DNA of 64,000 nucleotides from assembly GCF_003046625.1 (NCBI RefSeq), contig NZ_QAAD01000006.1, positions 124,001 through 188,000 of the forward strand, written 5' to 3'. Below the pieces are notes generated by a model, which saw only the letters and a program-made list of their open reading frames with translations, was not told where the DNA came from and searched no databases. Source of the stretch: Mangrovibacterium marinum. Lineage in GTDB: Bacteria; Bacteroidota; Bacteroidia; Bacteroidales; Prolixibacteraceae. How positions within the stretch are numbered: the first letter of the stretch is position 1; every line of letters begins with the position of its first letter. This document shows, piece after piece, positions 43,101 through 51,245 of this stretch. The position numbers and the translations under genes are program-made.

Positions 43101-46100
43101 TGTACGTTAAGTCGTAGTTGGCACCGGCAGTCAGTGTTCCCTGGTTGATGGCATAGTCGCCAACGTTCTCGCCAGCCACGCGGTCTAATTCGCCGGTGAA
43201 TGCATCGCCGCTAACCAAAGCGGGAGCAACGGTATAGGTGAATGTCGGATCCGCTTCGCCGTACACTTTTGTTTGTGCTGCATCGGCCGTTACGGTGATT
43301 GGCTTTTGGGTGATGCTGAAGTCGTCGCCTGCGTACGTTAAGTCGTAGTTGGCACCGGCAGTCAGCGTTCCCTGGGTGATGGCATAGTTGCCAACGTTTT
43401 CGCCAGCCACGCGGTCTAATTCGCCGGTGAATGTATCGTCGCCAACCAAAGCCGGAGCGAAGGTATAGGTGAATGTCGGATCAGCTTCGCCGTACACTTT
43501 GGTCTGCGCTGCATCGGCCGTTACGGTGATTGGCTTTTGGGTGATGCTGAAGTCGTCGCCTGTGTACGTTAAGTCGTAGTTGGCACCGGCAGTCAGCGTT
43601 CCCTGGTTGATGGCATAGTTGCCAACGTTTTCGCCAGCCACGCGGTCTAACTCGCCGGTGAATGCATCGCCGCTAACCAAAGAGGGTGCAACGGTATAGG
43701 TGAATGTCGGATCCGCTTCGCCGTACACTTTTGTTTGTGCTGCATCGGCCGTTACGGTGATTGGCTTTTGGGTGATGCTGAAGTCGTCGCCTGCGTACGT
43801 TAAGTCGTAGTTGGCACCGGCAGTCAGCGTTCCCTGGTTGATGGCATAGTCGCCAACGTTTTCGCCAGCCACGCGGTCTAATTCGCCGGTGAATGCATCG
43901 CCGCTAACCAAAGCAGGAGCAACGGTATAGGTGAATGTCGGATCAGCTTCGCCATACACTTTGGTTTGTGCTGCATCGGCAGTCACGGTAATTGGCTTTT
44001 GGGTGATGCTGAAGTTGTCGCCTGCGTACGTTAAGTCGTAGTTGGCACCGGCAGTCAGTGTTCCCTGGTTGATGGCATAGTCGCTAACGTTTTCGCCAGC
44101 CACGCGGTCTAATTCGCCGGTAAATGCATCGCCGCCAACCAAAGCGGGAGCAACGGTATAGGTGAATGTCGGATCAGCTTCGCCATACACTTTGGTTTGT
44201 GCTGCATCGGCAGTCACGGTAATTGGCTTTTGGGTGATGCTGAAGTTGTCGCCTGCGTACGTTAAGTCGTAGTTGGCACCTGCAGTCAGTGTTCCCTGGT
44301 TGATGGCATAGTTGCCAACGTTTTCGCCAGCCACGCGGTCTAATTCGCCGGTGAATGCATCGCCGCTAACCAAAGCAGGAGCGAAGGTATAGGTGAATGT
44401 CGGATCTGCTTCGCCATACACTTTGGTTTGTGCTGCATCGGCCGTTACGGTGATTGGCTTTTGGGTGATGGCGGCACTTAAGCTGGGTTGAGTTAAGGAA
44501 TAATTGAACGCATCGTCTCCGGTTAATGTCATGGCTGTTGTCACGGCAATGTCCGAGCCGACCGTTGCCTTCGCAAAGGTTCCGGAAGTGCTGTTTCCCA
44601 ATGTTACGGCATCAGTTCCTACTACGCCGGTTAAGGTTGCTCCGTTGATGGTGGCTGTTGTTGAGCCGTCGTAAACTTTGTCGGATGCTGTAGCGGCGCT
44701 AACCGTTAACTCTTTCGCTGTAATGGCCGCGGTTAAGCTTGGTTGTGTCAGCGTGTAATTGGCTGCGTCGGTACCCGAAATAGTCATGGCTGTAGCCACG
44801 GCAATAGTTGAGCCGACTGTTGCCTGCGCAAAGGTTCCGGAAGTGCTGTTTCCCAATGTTACGGCATCGGTACCCACTACGCCGGTTAAGGTTGCCCCGC
44901 TGATTGTGGCCGTAGTTGAGCCGTCGTAAACTTTGTTGGCAGCAATAGCATTGGTAACTGTTAATCCTTTAGTATTAACAAGCAGTGTTTGCTCAACGGA
45001 TTCGGCTGCTGCATGCGTAGCGTCTCCACTTTGTGAGGCTGTAATTTTAGTGGTTCCCGCTTTAAGGATGGTTGCCGTATTTCCGCTGATGGAAACAATC
45101 GTTGGGTCGGTGGCCGTGTAGGTAACGGTTAAGCCCTTGTCGGTTGTGGCGTCGCCCAGCGAAAAATCAGCATCGCCATAAGTTTTACTGTCAATGGCAT
45201 CAAAGGCGATTGTTTGTAGGGCTTTAACGGTTACATTGACGGTGATGGACGCCGTTGCTGTACCATCACTGATTTGGATGATAAATGAGTCCGCCCCACT
45301 GTAATCTGTGGTTGGCGTATAAGTCAATCCGCTTGGAGTGACGGCACTTCCGGTACTTGTTGCTGTAGCCGGAAATCCGCCCAGAGACCCATGTGATGGG
45401 GCTGTGGTTACGGTCCACGACAAGGCGTCGCCGGTATCCGTGTCGGTAATGTCGAGTAAATCGTTGATGGTGGTTGCCGAAGCGTTTTGTGCAACGGACA
45501 GTGTCGTTGAGGTTCCGTCATTAAAAGATGGTGTGGCGTTTTTCGACCCGAAATTAGCCGTTAAGTTTTTCGCTTCGTCCATTGTTATCGATAATGGATT
45601 GTCACTACTTGTTACTGCTCCGGTCCATCCCTTGAACTTAGCAGTTCCAGACGGTGTTGCAGTGAGACTAACGGTTGAGCCATCGGCAAATTTTGCTGTT
45701 TCAAGCCCGTTTCCGGTATCAATACCGGATGGAGAGCTTACGACAGTACCAGTATAGCTTCCGGTGCCAGAGACACCTACTTCTAGAGAATAGGACTGAA
45801 CACCGCCTGATATGGTCACCTTTGAATCAATGGTAGTTCCATAGCCATAACTTCCGCATAGTGTAGGAGTCCCATTGTATGTCATCACGAGGCGGATGTA
45901 TACATCTCCATTAAAGGCATCACTCGGAATCGTTATGTTTCCGCTGAAAACATAGGTGCCATTAATACTGTGGTTCGCATCATAAATCAATTCGCCGTCG
46001 TCCGTTAGATCTCCATTCCCGTTGAAATCAAACCAGATCTTAACATACTCTGTGTAGGTGCTGTTTGTATTCACAGTTACTTGAATCGGATAAGTATTTC

Positions 46101-46338
46101 CTGCTACAAGCGAGGCAATAGATGATGAGCTATGGTCGAAATATCCCGTTTGATCGGAGAAACTACTTGCGCCGGAAACAGAGTTGCCATTTATGCTCAT
46201 AGATGAGACATATTCGTAGCCAAAAGAACTTGGGTACGAGGCACACAAATTGGATTGAGCAAATGAGATGTTTCCTACTAAGGCAAAAAGTAGAATTAGG
46301 CTTATTTTTATTCCTATATTCATTATTTTGAGGTGCAT
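40189..46338 (-). CDS. Giant T9SS-sorted surface protein with YDG and MBG-type repeats
   Basis: 2049 residues; Met6 (46323) gives a better signal peptide (ISLILLFALVGNISFA-Q). Domains in order: GEVED-like (VKIWFDFNGNGDLTDDGELI), InlB-B/bacterial repeat (FKGWTGAVTSSDNPL), cadherin-like (GLTYTPTTDYSGADSFIIQI), an Ig-like domain, and two YDG domains (KVYDGSTTATI). Fourteen MBG-type domains of 77 residues follow (PITVTADAAQTKVYGEADP), then another Ig-like domain, a cadherin-like sandwich (SITITSQDGTQSLTYRITIE), and a C-terminal type A sorting domain (VNPNPIQAGS... SPGTYIVTTQAGG). It should cross the outer membrane by type IX secretion and act as an adhesin or surface filament. The ligand is unknown. 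Confidence 0.88.
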   Translation of the reverse strand: MHLKIMNIGIKISLILLFALVGNISFAQSNLCASYPSSFGYEYVSSMSINGNSVSGASSFSDQTGYFDHSSSSIASLVAGNTYPIQVTVNTNSTYTEYVKIWFDFNGNGDLTDDGELIYDANHSINGTYVFSGNITIPSDAFNGDVYIRLVMTYNGTPTLCGSYGYGTTIDSKVTISGGVQSYSLEVGVSGTGSYTGTVVSSPSGIDTGNGLETAKFADGSTVSLTATPSGTAKFKGWTGAVTSSDNPLSITMDEAKNLTANFGSKNATPSFNDGTSTTLSVAQNASATTINDLLDITDTDTGDALSWTVTTAPSHGSLGGFPATATSTGSAVTPSGLTYTPTTDYSGADSFIIQISDGTATASITVNVTVKALQTIAFDAIDSKTYGDADFSLGDATTDKGLTVTYTATDPTIVSISGNTATILKAGTTKITASQSGDATHAAAESVEQTLLVNTKGLTVTNAIAANKVYDGSTTATISGATLTGVVGTDAVTLGNSTSGTFAQATVGSTIAVATAMTISGTDAANYTLTQPSLTAAITAKELTVSAATASDKVYDGSTTATINGATLTGVVGTDAVTLGNSTSGTFAKATVGSDIAVTTAMTLTGDDAFNYSLTQPSLSAAITQKPITVTADAAQTKVYGEADPTFTYTFAPALVSGDAFTGELDRVAGENVGNYAINQGTLTAGANYDLTYAGDNFSITQKPITVTADAAQTKVYGEADPTFTYTVAPALVGGDAFTGELDRVAGENVSDYAINQGTLTAGANYDLTYAGDNFSITQKPITVTADAAQTKVYGEADPTFTYTVAPALVSGDAFTGELDRVAGENVGDYAINQGTLTAGANYDLTYAGDDFSITQKPITVTADAAQTKVYGEADPTFTYTVAPSLVSGDAFTGELDRVAGENVGNYAINQGTLTAGANYDLTYTGDDFSITQKPITVTADAAQTKVYGEADPTFTYTFAPALVGDDTFTGELDRVAGENVGNYAITQGTLTAGANYDLTYAGDDFSITQKPITVTADAAQTKVYGEADPTFTYTVAPALVSGDAFTGELDRVAGENVGDYAINQGTLTAGANYDLTYTGANFSITQKPITVTADAAQTKVYGEADPTFTYTFAPALVSGDAFTGELDRVAGENVGNYAINQGTLTAGTNYDLTYTGDNFSITQKPITVTADAAQTKVYGEADPTFTYTFAPALVGDDTFTGELDRVAGENVGNYAITQGTLTAGANYDLTYAGDDFSITQKPITVTADAAQTKVYGEADPTFTYTVAPALVSGDTFTGELDRVAGENVGNYAINQGTLTAGANYDLTYAGNDFSITQKPITVTADAAQTKVYGEADPTFTYTVTPALVSGDAFTGELDRVAGENVGDYAINQGTLTAGANYDLTYTGDNFSITQKPITVTADAAQTKVYGEADPTFTYTVAPALVSGDAFTGELSRVAGENVGDYAINQGTLAANANYDLTYAGANFSITQKPITVTADAAQTKVYGEADPTFTYTVAPALVSGDTFTGELDRVAGENVGDYAINQGTLTAGANYDLTYTGANFSITQKPITVTADAAQTKVYGEADPTFTYTVAPALVSGDAFTGELDRVAGENVGDYAINQGTLTAGANYDLTYAGNDFSITQKPITVTADAAQTKVYGEADPTFTYTFAPALVGGETISGELSREAGEDAGSYAITMGTLTAGSNYQLSLVSEPFVIEKATQTISFEAIPLKHLEEDADFQLHAVASSGLPVSYTYNFEAETAPATVSTDGLVSLQTSGIVHITAAQQGNQNYLPAAPVEQQLTIESSDASIHELTIGSEYYSQPEQEIYYLIDCDSQDESVVLSYSTEANATASEASQIVIDTPNPGIYKQSITITSQDGTQSLTYRITIERSFSFEEIVEQKYDNVLLVNNNPATNGGYRFVDFKWFKNGQLIGNGQYYSAGQNASNQLDPFASYSAELTTTDGQLIHTCDFRIELNNTFVLRVNPNPIQAGSTIEVVTNYNDDMLSSREVKITNLYGTPIMQAPSATNTTNVSLPDNMSPGTYIVTTQAGGVVLSTKIIVH
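41229..44462 (-). repeat. Fourteen 231-bp near-identical coding repeats
   Basis: Each unit encodes 77 residues. Thirteen are almost identical even at third positions; the C-terminal unit (nearest 41229) is diverged. Differences cluster in a few exchangeable positions (VSGDA/VGDDT, YAGDN/YTGAN), and units 5 and 8 share the rare VGDDTF/AITQ combination, a sign of recent block duplication. Confidence 0.95.
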
Positions 46339-46363
46339 AAGGCTTTTGTTTATGGAGATTTAC

Positions 46364-46804
46364 TTACTTGTTTTCAAGCTTTTGGTTTGAGATCAACCAG
46401 CCAGTAGACGATTTTTGAAAATTGAGATATACATCTACGATCTGAGGAGTGTTTGAATTGTAATTCGAGTACATTGTAAATTCAATTTGAGCTGATTCTG
46501 AGCCAATCTCTATTTGTTTAAATAAAAAATAGGCGTCAACGTGATTGTCGTAAATCTCGCTTCGAGTCATGTAGACAGGTTTTTTCTCAAACTTATGTAT
46601 TGGCAGGTTCTCCGGGATTGTCAGCGGATATTGCATTATGTAGGCCGCTGCCTTTGATTCATTCTCGAATGTTGGGTAGTTTGCCTGTATTTCCGGCAAA
46701 TCAATACACAATTGGAGCAACTGAGCTCGGTCGTCGCTTGTCTGCGCTTGGAGAAGGTGGGTATATGAAATACAAATAGATAAAAGGATAAATAATTTTC
46801 TCAT
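46364..46804 (-). CDS. Hypothetical secreted protein
   Basis: 146 residues with a signal peptide (LFILLSICISYTHLLQA-Q). Mature part: LCIDLPEIQANYPTFENESK, then beta-rich SAQIEFTMYSNYNSNTPQIV and WLISNQKLENK. No family is recognised. It lies 25 bp before the start of the giant surface-protein gene on the same strand, so it may be the first gene of that transcript. Confidence 0.7.
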   Translation of the reverse strand: MRKLFILLSICISYTHLLQAQTSDDRAQLLQLCIDLPEIQANYPTFENESKAAAYIMQYPLTIPENLPIHKFEKKPVYMTRSEIYDNHVDAYFLFKQIEIGSESAQIEFTMYSNYNSNTPQIVDVYLNFQKSSTGWLISNQKLENK

Positions 46805-47535
46805 AGATAGTGAGTCTTTTGTTCTTTATTTCTCGATTTTTTTTCAAAAAAAGGTGTATGTAATCTGCCGTTGGCCGATTTTCAATTGAATAAGCTATTC
46901 CTTGCGAAGGATATATAATTCTCCCTTTTTGCTTTCATTATAGTTTCAAGAGCATGAAACGGGGATGTAAGTTCATGTAGATGTCTTTTCATAAATACTA
47001 TTTTAAATGTTAATAAAAGTGTTCCATATCAGTTTGGAGCATGATGCCCTTCGAGTACCACTATTGGTGTACTTCTGACCCCGATGCACAGCGCATTCAG
47101 GTCAATTGGGGGCATAAGGCGTCCGGTCATACGCTTTATGTTCTCGTAATCTTCTGATTTTTGGTTCCTGCTACTCGACTCGAGCTGGGGACAGATAAGT
47201 GTAGAACTTGGATTTTGCTCTGCACTTTCGCTTTTCACCCGAACGATGAGCATCATCCTTTCCTTCAATCGCAAATTTTACTAACAAAGAAATAAATTTT
47301 CCCAGACTATTAGTAATAATATTTAATTACAAATGTGATTTGGTTGGGGGTGATCCTTTAATTAGGCCCAAATAGGGGAATTGAGGCGTTTGGGCTGTGT
47401 TAATTTTGTTTGAAATTTAGTTAACATGAAGTTTTGGGGGCGTCTCTTTTGGGTTCTACTCACCGGCTGACTCGTCGTCACCCGGTGAATAAAACTCCTG
47501 CATTGAGGCAGAAATGCAGCGGTTGTGGACGGGGG
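46805..47535. other. 731-bp A+T-rich gap without a supported gene
   Basis: A minus-strand frame at 47029-47274 (81 codons) exists, but it has no recognisable family, no signal and mixed composition, and I do not call it. Repeats, RNAs and clear hairpins were not seen. Upstream control of the 46364 gene and the downstream flank of the 47536 gene probably lie here. Confidence 0.5.
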
Positions 47536-48411
47536 TTAAAGGTTGAAGCCGACTTCCAGGCCGATGTTCAGGCCTTTATTCATATCGAACTCCCAGGCTG
47601 TGTCGTAGTCGTCGGTTTGCAGTTGGAATTTGCGGTAAACGGCGTAGCTTGTTTTCAGTCGTAACTGGTAGTGGTCGAATTTGTGCAGCCACTCCAGGCC
47701 GGTAATCACATCGACATAGCTGATGCGTTTGGCAACGCGTCCGGCGGTAAACCGATCGTCGGCAATGCCGTGGCCGATGTTACCGTTGTAGCCGTTCAGG
47801 TCGGCCAGCAGGGCCAGTTTGTTTTTGTCGTTCAAGCGGCGGGTGATGCCCAGTCGCGGAAAGCCCAGGTTCATTTCCCAGCGGTCGGCCCAGCTTTTCC
47901 AGTAGCTGATGATGGGGATGGGAGCGGGGAAGCCCAGGGTGCTGGCGTAGGTGAGCCCGAAGGTGAGGCGGCTGCGGGGCGTCGCGGAGTAGGAGAGCAG
48001 GGCCGCTGCGTTCAGATAAAAGTCGTTGCTGTTGAGGCTTTGCGAAAAGTTGGAGTTCAGCTGGGGGATCAGCAGGCCGGTGAAGGACCAGCCGGTTTTT
48101 TGGAGGCGTTTAAAGTAGGTCAGCATCAGACCGGCGCTGTGAAATTGCTCCAGCCGGTGGGGCATCATCAGCTGGTTGTTAATGTCGATGCGGGCCAGAT
48201 CGTAGCTCCCGCGGAGCATAAAAACGCCTTTTTGTCCTTGTTGGATCGGGATTGTCAGCAGTTTGGCATTGATGCCGTATTGCTCGAACCGGGCATCGCT
48301 TTCGGATTTGGTGTTCCATCCTCCTTTGAGGTAAATGTCGTAGTTCTCTGGTTTTTGGGCATGCAGGTTCAGCCCGCACAATAGCAGGCTGATGGCAATA
48401 AGTTGTTTCAT
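47536..48411 (-). CDS. Outer-membrane barrel protein, DUF6268-like
   Basis: 291 residues, signal peptide (AISLLLCGLNLHA-Q), then a beta-barrel-like series (KKGV-type strands: GVFMLRGSYDLARIDINNQ, FHSAGLMLTYFKRLQKTGWS, SRLTFGLTYASTLGFPAPIP, WEMNLGFPRLGITRRLNDKN) ending NIGLEVGFNL. The pattern recalls Bacteroidota DUF6268 proteins; the assignment is tentative. It is monocistronic. The function is unknown. Confidence 0.7.
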   Translation of the reverse strand: MKQLIAISLLLCGLNLHAQKPENYDIYLKGGWNTKSESDARFEQYGINAKLLTIPIQQGQKGVFMLRGSYDLARIDINNQLMMPHRLEQFHSAGLMLTYFKRLQKTGWSFTGLLIPQLNSNFSQSLNSNDFYLNAAALLSYSATPRSRLTFGLTYASTLGFPAPIPIISYWKSWADRWEMNLGFPRLGITRRLNDKNKLALLADLNGYNGNIGHGIADDRFTAGRVAKRISYVDVITGLEWLHKFDHYQLRLKTSYAVYRKFQLQTDDYDTAWEFDMNKGLNIGLEVGFNL

Positions 48412-48530
48412 TGTTTTCTGTAAAGTTGTTTAAAAGTCCAAGTTGGATAATCGGGTGTAAAGTTAGGAATTCCCGTGCCCTTTGTTATTAATCTAAATGT
48501 TAATAAACTGAAATTTACTTCATGGAAAAC

Positions 48531-48563
48531 AAAAAACCCGAAGCGGTTTGCCTCGGGTTTTCG
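48531..48563 (-). terminator. Terminator of panD
   Basis: CCCGAAGC (48537-48544) pairs with GCCTCGGG (48550-48557). In minus-strand RNA the stem is followed by a U-run from the A-tract at 48531-48536. Confidence 0.75.
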
Positions 48564-48582
48564 ATTATCTGGATTGCTTGTG

Positions 48583-48933
48583 TTATACAATTTTGTTAGT
48601 CTCGGTGTCGGGAAACACCAGCTGCGGTTTAAAGCCTTTGGCAGCTTCAAAGTCCATCATGGCATAAGAGATGATGATGACTACATCGCCTACGGCAACC
48701 TTGCGGGCAGCGGGGCCATTCAGGCAAATCACCCCTGAACCGCGCTGGCCTTTGATGACGTAAGTTTCCAAACGTTCGCCATTGTTGATGTTGACGATCT
48801 GCACCTTTTCGTTTTCGATTAAGTTTGCAGCATCCATCAGGTCTTCATCAATGGTAATGCTTCCTACGTACTGTAAGTTGGCTTCCGTAACGGTAACTTT
48901 GTGAATTTTCGATTTACAAACTTCAATATACAT
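48583..48933 (-). CDS. panD: Aspartate 1-decarboxylase
   Basis: 116 residues. The self-cleavage site is Gly24-Ser25 in [15 protein letters not shown]; Ser25 becomes the pyruvoyl group. [18 protein letters not shown] and [17 protein letters not shown] complete the family pattern. It makes beta-alanine for pantothenate. It lies 61 bp downstream of panC on the same strand, so the two steps joining at pantothenate are made together. Normal length. Confidence 0.97.
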   Translation of the reverse strand: MYIEVCKSKIHKVTVTEANLQYVGSITIDEDLMDAANLIENEKVQIVNINNGERLETYVIKGQRGSGVICLNGPAARKVAVGDVVIIISYAMMDFEAAKGFKPQLVFPDTETNKIV

Positions 48934-48994
48934 TTCGTTCTCTTTTTAGGTCGATGACCTGATCTAAATTTTCCGGACCGTTTCGTGGTCGGCC

Positions 48995-49849
48995 TTAATT
49001 AATTGTTTCGGCTAAAACCAGATTGTCGATTAGGCGAACTGTACCACAAAAAACAGCGATGCAAGCTACTTTGTTTACCGGTTCGTCCCAGTTGCGCACA
49101 GGTTTCAGGTCGTTATCGTTAACAATTTCAAAATATTCCGTTTCTAAAAACGGATTGGCATTGATGGTTTCAACCACCATCTTTTTAATAGATTCTACGC
49201 TTTGGCCGGGCACTTGGTTCCTGGCTTCGCACAGTGTTTGGTAGATTACCGCTGCGTTTTCGCGTTGCTCGGCAGTCAGGCGTTCGTTGCGTGAACTCAT
49301 GGCCAAACCACTGGCTTCGCGAACAATGGGGCAGGCAATAATTTCGACCGGCAAAGTTAGTTGTTTTACCATGGCTTTCACAATCACCAGCTGTTGAAAG
49401 TCTTTTTGGCCGAAGAAAGCTTTGTTGGGTGTTACCATACCGAGCAACTTGCTCACCACCTGGGCTACTCCGTTGAAGTGTCCGGGTCGAAAGCGTCCTT
49501 CCATGACCTGCTCCAACTCGCCAAAGTTAAACTGTCGGCTGTCGGGCTCGGGGTAGATGGTTGCTACGTCGGGGGCAAAAACCGCTTGGCAGGGGCTTGC
49601 CTCCAGCAGTTGGCAGTCGGCCTCAAGGGTGCGCGGATATTTTTCCAGATCCGAGGGATCGTTAAACTGGGTAGGGTTGACAAAAATGCTTACTACCACA
49701 AAATCAGTTTGTCGGCCTGCTTCTTCAACCAGCGACAGGTGACCGGCATGCAATGCACCCATTGTGGGTACAAAACCAATCGTTTTTCCGGCTTCTTTTT
49801 GGGCACGGATTAACGATTGAAGATCGCTTATGTTCTTAATAACCAGCAT
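48995..49849 (-). CDS. panC: Pantothenate synthetase
   Basis: 284 residues from the ATG at 49847-49849 (MLVIKNISDLQSLIRA); the longer frame crosses the promoter region. Nucleotidyltransferase motifs: FVPTMGALHAGHLSLV (HxGH), VVSIFVNPTQFNDPSDL, FFGQKDFQQL and VREASGLAMSSRNERL (KMSKS-like). It joins pantoate and beta-alanine using ATP. Divergent from the GT5-like gene and followed by panD, an order common in Bacteroidota. Confidence 0.97.
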   Translation of the reverse strand: MLVIKNISDLQSLIRAQKEAGKTIGFVPTMGALHAGHLSLVEEAGRQTDFVVVSIFVNPTQFNDPSDLEKYPRTLEADCQLLEASPCQAVFAPDVATIYPEPDSRQFNFGELEQVMEGRFRPGHFNGVAQVVSKLLGMVTPNKAFFGQKDFQQLVIVKAMVKQLTLPVEIIACPIVREASGLAMSSRNERLTAEQRENAAVIYQTLCEARNQVPGQSVESIKKMVVETINANPFLETEYFEIVNDNDLKPVRNWDEPVNKVACIAVFCGTVRLIDNLVLAETIN

Positions 49850-49946
49850 GGGTAAAAAATTCGGCTGCAAAGTAAATAAATTAATCTTTACGATGTCCGT
49901 TTTAGCGGCTGCTTTCACTCAAATTCCTTTCAATATTGCCCTTGAA

Positions 49947-49977
49947 TTGAATATTCGACTTATTTTTATTAATTTTG
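49947..49977 (+). promoter_or_regulatory. Bacteroidota-type promoter of the GT5-like gene
   Basis: TTG (49947-49949), 20 nt, then TAATTTTG (49970-49977) fits TTTG-N19/20-TAnnTTTG. The start codon at 50005 lies about 28 nt beyond. Confidence 0.6.
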
Positions 49978-50004
49978 GCGAATCAATTTTCAGTAAGCTT
50001 TCTA

Positions 50005-50808
50005 ATGGAAAAGAAAAGAATCCTATTCATTTCTCAAGAAATAACACCTTATCTTCCCGAAACCGAGATGTCGAAAAAAGGCCGCTTCCTACCGCAAGGT
50101 ATCCAGGAGCATGGTCGCGAGATTCGCACATTTATGCCACGTTACGGAAGTGTGAATGAACGTCGTAATCAACTGCACGAAGTGATCCGTTTATCGGGTA
50201 TGAACCTGGTGATCAACGATGCAGACCACCCTCTGATTATTAAGGTTGCCTCTATTCAGGCAGCCCGTATGCAGGTTTACTTTATCGACAATGAGGATTA
50301 CTTTCACCGAAAGGCCGTATTGAAAGACAGCAAAGGGCGGGAGTTTGACGATAACGATGAACGCGCCGTGTTTTTTGCCCGCGGGGTGCTCGAAACCGTT
50401 ATTAAACTGCGCTGGGCTCCCGATCTGATTCATTGTCATGGTTGGTTGGCCTCGCTGGTGCCTTTATATATCAAAAAAGCGTATCACGACGATCCGTTGT
50501 TCGAGAAATCGAAGGTCGTTTATTCGGTTTATGACGAAAGTTTTAAGAAACCGTTAAGTTCGGCTGCTGTGGAGAATGTCATGATTGATGGTATTGATGC
50601 CGCGGACGTGGAATTGCTGAAAAATCCCACCTACGAAAATATGATGAAACTGGGTGTACAGCATGCCGATGCCGTGATTCAGGGAAGTGAAACCATCAAT
50701 CCCGAACTGGCCGAATATATTGCTGCTTCCGGCAAACTGAACCTTGGTTATCAGGCGGAAGAAACTTATATCGATGCTTACAACGACTTCTACGACAAAG
50801 TACTCTAA
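50005..50808 (+). CDS. Glycogen/starch synthase-like protein, GT5 N-terminal domain only
   Basis: 267 residues from the ATG at 50005 (MEKKRILFISQEITPYLPET). It matches the N-terminal Rossmann half of GT5 synthases (RFLPQGIQEHGREIRTFMPR, AVFFARGVLETVIKLRWAPD, LIHCHGWLASLVPLYIKKAY). It ends before the C-terminal GT-B domain that holds most of the nucleotide-sugar site. This short form next to panC is common in Bacteroidota, so it is not a fresh truncation. Activity as a synthase is doubtful. Confidence 0.85.
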   Translation: MEKKRILFISQEITPYLPETEMSKKGRFLPQGIQEHGREIRTFMPRYGSVNERRNQLHEVIRLSGMNLVINDADHPLIIKVASIQAARMQVYFIDNEDYFHRKAVLKDSKGREFDDNDERAVFFARGVLETVIKLRWAPDLIHCHGWLASLVPLYIKKAYHDDPLFEKSKVVYSVYDESFKKPLSSAAVENVMIDGIDAADVELLKNPTYENMMKLGVQHADAVIQGSETINPELAEYIAASGKLNLGYQAEETYIDAYNDFYDKVL

Positions 50809-50832
50809 GCAATCTTGCTTTTAAAAATATGG

Positions 50833-50868
50833 AAAGAGCCCGGAATTTTATTTCGGGCTCTTTGCTTT
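50833..50868 (+). terminator. Terminator of the GT5-like gene
   Basis: AAAGAGCCCG (50833-50842) pairs with CGGGCTCTTT (50854-50863), T-rich after. The remaining gap to glmS (50870-51245) shows a small TCCCGATTAATCGGGA palindrome (50956-50971) and no gene. Confidence 0.8.
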
Positions 50869-51245
50869 TGCAAATAGCATGATCGGAAAAGCCTCCGGAA
50901 TGGCAGGCAGTCGGCAGTTTCGGGGCGAAGGCTGAACGCCCCGGAATGATGCTGTCCCGATTAATCGGGATTGAAAGCCAATAAAAACAAAGTGAATTTA
51001 TTGGGTAATTTCAATCCTAAATCGGCATTATTTAAGTGAAAGGGAAGGTGATTATCTTTCGAAGTTTGTAGATTTGGGACGATTATTTTTGTTCGGAAGT
51101 TTTTGTTGCTCATGCAACTGATCATTCGGCCAATAAGGTCACCCGAAGGAATTGTTTCCATCGAAAACCATCAGCCTGATGCTGAAAAAAATAAAACCTG
51201 ACAAAACCGGCGGCAACCGAATAGCTGCCATCAAATGACAAAAAC

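Noticed and set aside
41229-44462. CRISPR-like regular repeats
   Set aside because: Units are 231 bp, contiguous, coding and without spacers; they are protein domain repeats.
40189-46338. Plus-strand open frames inside the giant surface-protein gene
   Set aside because: They are antisense frames opened by the repeat's base composition and have no family features.
47029-47274. 81-codon minus-strand frame
   Set aside because: No family, signal, coupled neighbour or promoter; it lies in an A+T-rich gap and reads like a chance frame.
51070-51245. glmS ribozyme upstream of glmS
   Set aside because: No core pseudoknot-like sequence is present, and the ribozyme is not expected in this phylum.
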